Assembly (NCBI RefSeq): GCF_000350225.1
Contig: NW_005179182.1
Location: 59,647 to 123,646 of the forward strand
DNA: 64,000 bases
Direction: 5' to 3'
DNA from: Chondrus crispus
Lineage: Eukaryota > Rhodophyta > Florideophyceae > Gigartinales > Gigartinaceae
Position 1 is the stretch's first letter; each line of letters starts with the position of its first letter. This document shows positions 62,011 through 64,000 of the stretch, piece after piece. The notes under the pieces are model-generated. The model saw only the letters and a list, made by a program, of their open reading frames with translations, was not told where the DNA came from and did not search any database. The position numbers and the translations under genes are program-made.

Positions 62011-63360
62011 TTAAGAACCGACTTCAAACGGAGCTCCGAACCGGCTGGTTGCGCCAAAACCGTGAACTTCGCAACGAGCAAGAATTAACATTAAGATGCA
62101 TATGTAGCAAGCACCACAAAACCTTGGCAAAGCGGTCTTTTCCGACGTCCTTCTGTCACGGCCCAGAAAAAGCGCCTTCCCCACCACACCATCGTCTCCC
62201 GCGCTTGCGCAGCTACAAAATCTCCGTCTTGCAAAATATGATGCATCAACACCACCAGCATCTGCTGACACGCGCAGCGCGGCGCTGCGATCCTCCTGGA
62301 ACTGCCTCTGCGCGGCCAAGTGAGCGTCGGCCAGGATCTGGAGCTCCGTGCGCCACGCGGCGCCCTTTACCTCCCCGTCGCCTGGCACGAGCTCATAAAG
62401 CAGCAAGTAGCTATCCCTTGCAATCTCCTCGGCCCACATCTCGCGCTCCGGCTCGCCGGTGGCCGCGGAGCCGCGCGCGCTGCGCACGGCGCCTTCGTCC
62501 AGGTCGTTCCACTGGCGCCACCCCACGCGCGGGCCGTACGTGTACGCGACGTAGTGGCCGGCGCCAATGGACGGGCCGCGGTGGCACACGACACTCCGCA
62601 GCAGCATGGAGTACCGTGCGCCGCCCGCAAACTCGTTGACGTAGTCCGTGCAGTCCAGCGCGGTCGGGATGCTGACCGGGTCGCGGCGCTTCTCCCCGGA
62701 GTGCGCGCCGAAGCGCTTCAGGGCGAGCGGGAGGGTGAGGTAGCGGAACTTGTGGCGCGTGGCGCGCACGGTCTCGCCCGTCTCCCGGTCCGGGGTGTAG
62801 AACGGGAGCAGGCTCTTCGCGACGGTGGCGTCGACGCCCACGCCCTGCCTTCTCAGGCCGGGCCTCGTCTGGGCGAAGAAGTAGTCGTCCAGCAGGGCAC
62901 GGAGGTGGACGCGGGGCGCCGAGGGCGGCGGCGGCGGGACGTCCAGCCAGAGCAGACGCTCCGTGGACGGGACGTGGTCGGCGGGGTCGGGCGTGCGGGC
63001 ATGCAGGATGTTGTTGTACAAGGGGACAAACGGGGCCGAGAGGGCGTCGAAGAGGAAGGCCAGCAGCTCCGCGACGTCTTGCTGGCCCGTGCCGCGGTGC
63101 CATCCCGCGTCGATGAGCGCGGCGCGAAGCGCGCGCACGCGCGGCAAGGAGACGGGCTGGGCGGAGCGGACGAGGTTGACGGCGCGGCGGAGCGCGTCGC
63201 AGAGGGGCGTGGGGGCGAGGAGCAGCGCGTCGAGGGCGTCAAAGTCGGCGAAGAGGGAGACGAGCAGCGACGAGATGTAGCACGAGTTGCCCGCGTTGCG
63301 AAAGTTGCGGGGCGACTGGTGTGCGCGCTGGAGGGGGAGGAGGGTGTGCGTGGGCGGCAT
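62011..63360 (-). CDS. Ubiquitin-specific protease (USP family, C19)
   Basis: 449 residues from ATG 63360 (MPPTHTLLPL). Upstream codons in frame lack an ATG in context and cross the TTTAAAAG box. The Cys box is NFRNAGNSCYISSLL with catalytic Cys27. QQDVAELLAFLFDAL follows, as in other USPs. The His box is GPSIGAGHYVAYTYG with His269, then WRQWNDLDEG giving the third catalytic residue. A YLLLYEL block closes the fold. It would remove ubiquitin from proteins. The domain is short, about 320 residues, without an obvious zinc finger. The last 100 residues lose similarity and may be tail. The coding part is strongly GC-rich up to about 62300 and less so beyond. Confidence 0.92.
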   Translation of the reverse strand: MPPTHTLLPLQRAHQSPRNFRNAGNSCYISSLLVSLFADFDALDALLLAPTPLCDALRRAVNLVRSAQPVSLPRVRALRAALIDAGWHRGTGQQDVAELLAFLFDALSAPFVPLYNNILHARTPDPADHVPSTERLLWLDVPPPPPSAPRVHLRALLDDYFFAQTRPGLRRQGVGVDATVAKSLLPFYTPDRETGETVRATRHKFRYLTLPLALKRFGAHSGEKRRDPVSIPTALDCTDYVNEFAGGARYSMLLRSVVCHRGPSIGAGHYVAYTYGPRVGWRQWNDLDEGAVRSARGSAATGEPEREMWAEEIARDSYLLLYELVPGDGEVKGAAWRTELQILADAHLAAQRQFQEDRSAALRVSADAGGVDASYFARRRFCSCASAGDDGVVGKALFLGRDRRTSEKTALPRFCGACYICILMLILARCEVHGFGATSRFGAPFEVGS

Positions 63361-63491
63361 TGTGGATGGGGATGGTGGGGGGGGGGCAGGCGGGACAGGG
63401 AGGGAGAACGACAATGGGTGAGGTTGATATGCACGCGAAGGAAGGGTTGGCACTGGCCGGAATTGAGGTTGGAAGGTTGGCGATGCGGTGC

Positions 63492-63499
63492 CTTTTAAA
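63492..63499 (-). promoter_or_regulatory. TATA-like box TTTAAAAG
   Basis: Same octamer as at 8961-8968, here 132 bp before the USP start codon. Confidence 0.45.
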
Positions 63500-63953
63500 A
63501 AAGGCCACGGAGACGCTGCACCAGCGCACAGCTGTCTATGCTGTACTGTAGGGCTGTGCCATGGCCGCAATAATTGTCCCTTTTGCGTAGACCCGTTTGT
63601 ACCAATCCCCTCTATACACGTGGCAGATCTGTGTCCAATAGCACGGCGCAAGCAGGGCGCCTTGCTGTACACTTCCAGAGCCTTCCCTTACAGTGTAAAC
63701 GGCCAATCGCTACGGAGAGTATCCGCATTACAGTGACCCACGTCCATTACACTGCCTGAGAAACTTCTCTTCTGGTCCTCCGCCATGCCGTCATGCACCA
63801 GTGACACACCCACCGGCTCCGCTGCTCCGCTCACCTGCAATTATTTCTTCGTCGTTGCGCGCCCGTCCCGCTCCCGCTACCACCGCCGCCACCGCCACCG
63901 CCACCGCCACCGCCACCGCCACACCCGCACCCCCCGCCCGCATCAACGTCGCC
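63500..63953. other. Divergent intergenic region
   Basis: Between the USP gene (minus) and the gene starting at 63954 (plus). The second half is C-rich. Six or more CCGCCA units lie at about 63883-63922, just before the next start codon. Confidence 0.5.
63883..63922 (+). repeat. CCGCCA hexanucleotide repeat
   Basis: Uninterrupted CCGCCA/CCACCG units over about 40 bp in the putative leader of the next gene. Confidence 0.85.
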
Positions 63954-64000
63954 ATGGTGCAGGAGCCGTCCCCTCCGCACGCGCGCCCGGAGGGGCCGAT
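63954..64000 (+). CDS. Start of a further gene, truncated by the window
   Basis: ATG in a strong context (GTCGCCATGG) after a C-rich leader like those of the glutamine synthetase genes. Only MVQEPSPPHARPEGP is visible, too short to identify. An ATG at 63785 is in another frame. Confidence 0.4.
   Translation, partial: MVQEPSPPHARPEGP

Noticed and set aside
62320-63498. 392-codon plus-strand ORF opposite the USP gene
   Set aside because: Antisense shadow. The minus-strand frame has the USP Cys and His boxes.
1-64000. tRNA, rRNA or other structured RNA genes
   Set aside because: I looked for GGTTCGA-type B boxes with matching arms and for rRNA-like stretches and found none convincing.

Overview
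This window is eukaryotic nuclear DNA, most probably from a florideophyte red alga of the Chondrus type. That assignment is an inference. It rests on intron-poor genes of mixed GC content set in long repeat-filled spacers, two type II glutamine synthetases, a PsbP-like protein with a thylakoid-lumen signal, a membrane-anchored sulfotransferase of the kind expected where sulfated galactans are made, and secreted Cys-rich and Pro-rich proteins. No operons or bacterial-type features are seen. One 48-base run of N marks an assembly gap.

Region 1 (1-7331) is a retrotransposon inside a retrotransposon. A decayed plus-strand Ty3/gypsy chromovirus (integrase, chromodomain and a probable 3' LTR) is split by a young minus-strand gypsy element (745-6220). 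The young element has nearly identical 340-bp LTRs, a CAGC target duplication, and gag and pol in one frame separated by a single TAG. Region 2 (7332-20131) holds host genes: a multipass membrane protein, two head-to-head GSII genes 5.8 kb apart, and a small secreted Cys-rich protein. Region 3 (20778-24000) is a broken DIRS-like tyrosine-recombinase retrotransposon that has lost its reverse transcriptase and is flanked by 156-bp direct repeats.

Region 4 (25490-35093) has two tandem paralogous secreted proteins with an identical Cys spacing, a Ulp1/SENP-type SUMO protease, a PIF-type MITE, and an inositol-polyphosphate 5-phosphatase that needs a frameshift or splice near its 5' end. Region 5 (35529-47327) is a PIF/Harbinger cluster. 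Two complete-looking elements lie end to end, sharing one TTA. The first carries a fragment of the host RNA polymerase II factor gene RPAP1. The second contains its own MITE-like insert. A third, unrelated Harbinger-like transposase follows a CT-rich minisatellite.

Region 6 (48040-59659) is the least explained part. It carries two copies of an unrecognised protein with two N-terminal and one C-terminal membrane segments. Copy 1 lies between 52-bp direct repeats and is broken by a 14-bp tandem duplication. Copy 2 is intact and overlaps a second ORF that has no usable ATG. A sulfotransferase, two unknown ORFs and a run of three back-to-back hairpins lie between the copies. Region 7 (60541-64000) returns to host genes: a PsbP-like lumen protein, a ubiquitin-specific protease and the first codons of a further gene.

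All coordinates were read by eye and all family calls come from motifs, without database searches. Several intact-looking host genes have a TATAAA-like or TTTAAAAG box 75-135 bp before the ATG, which supports the chosen starts.
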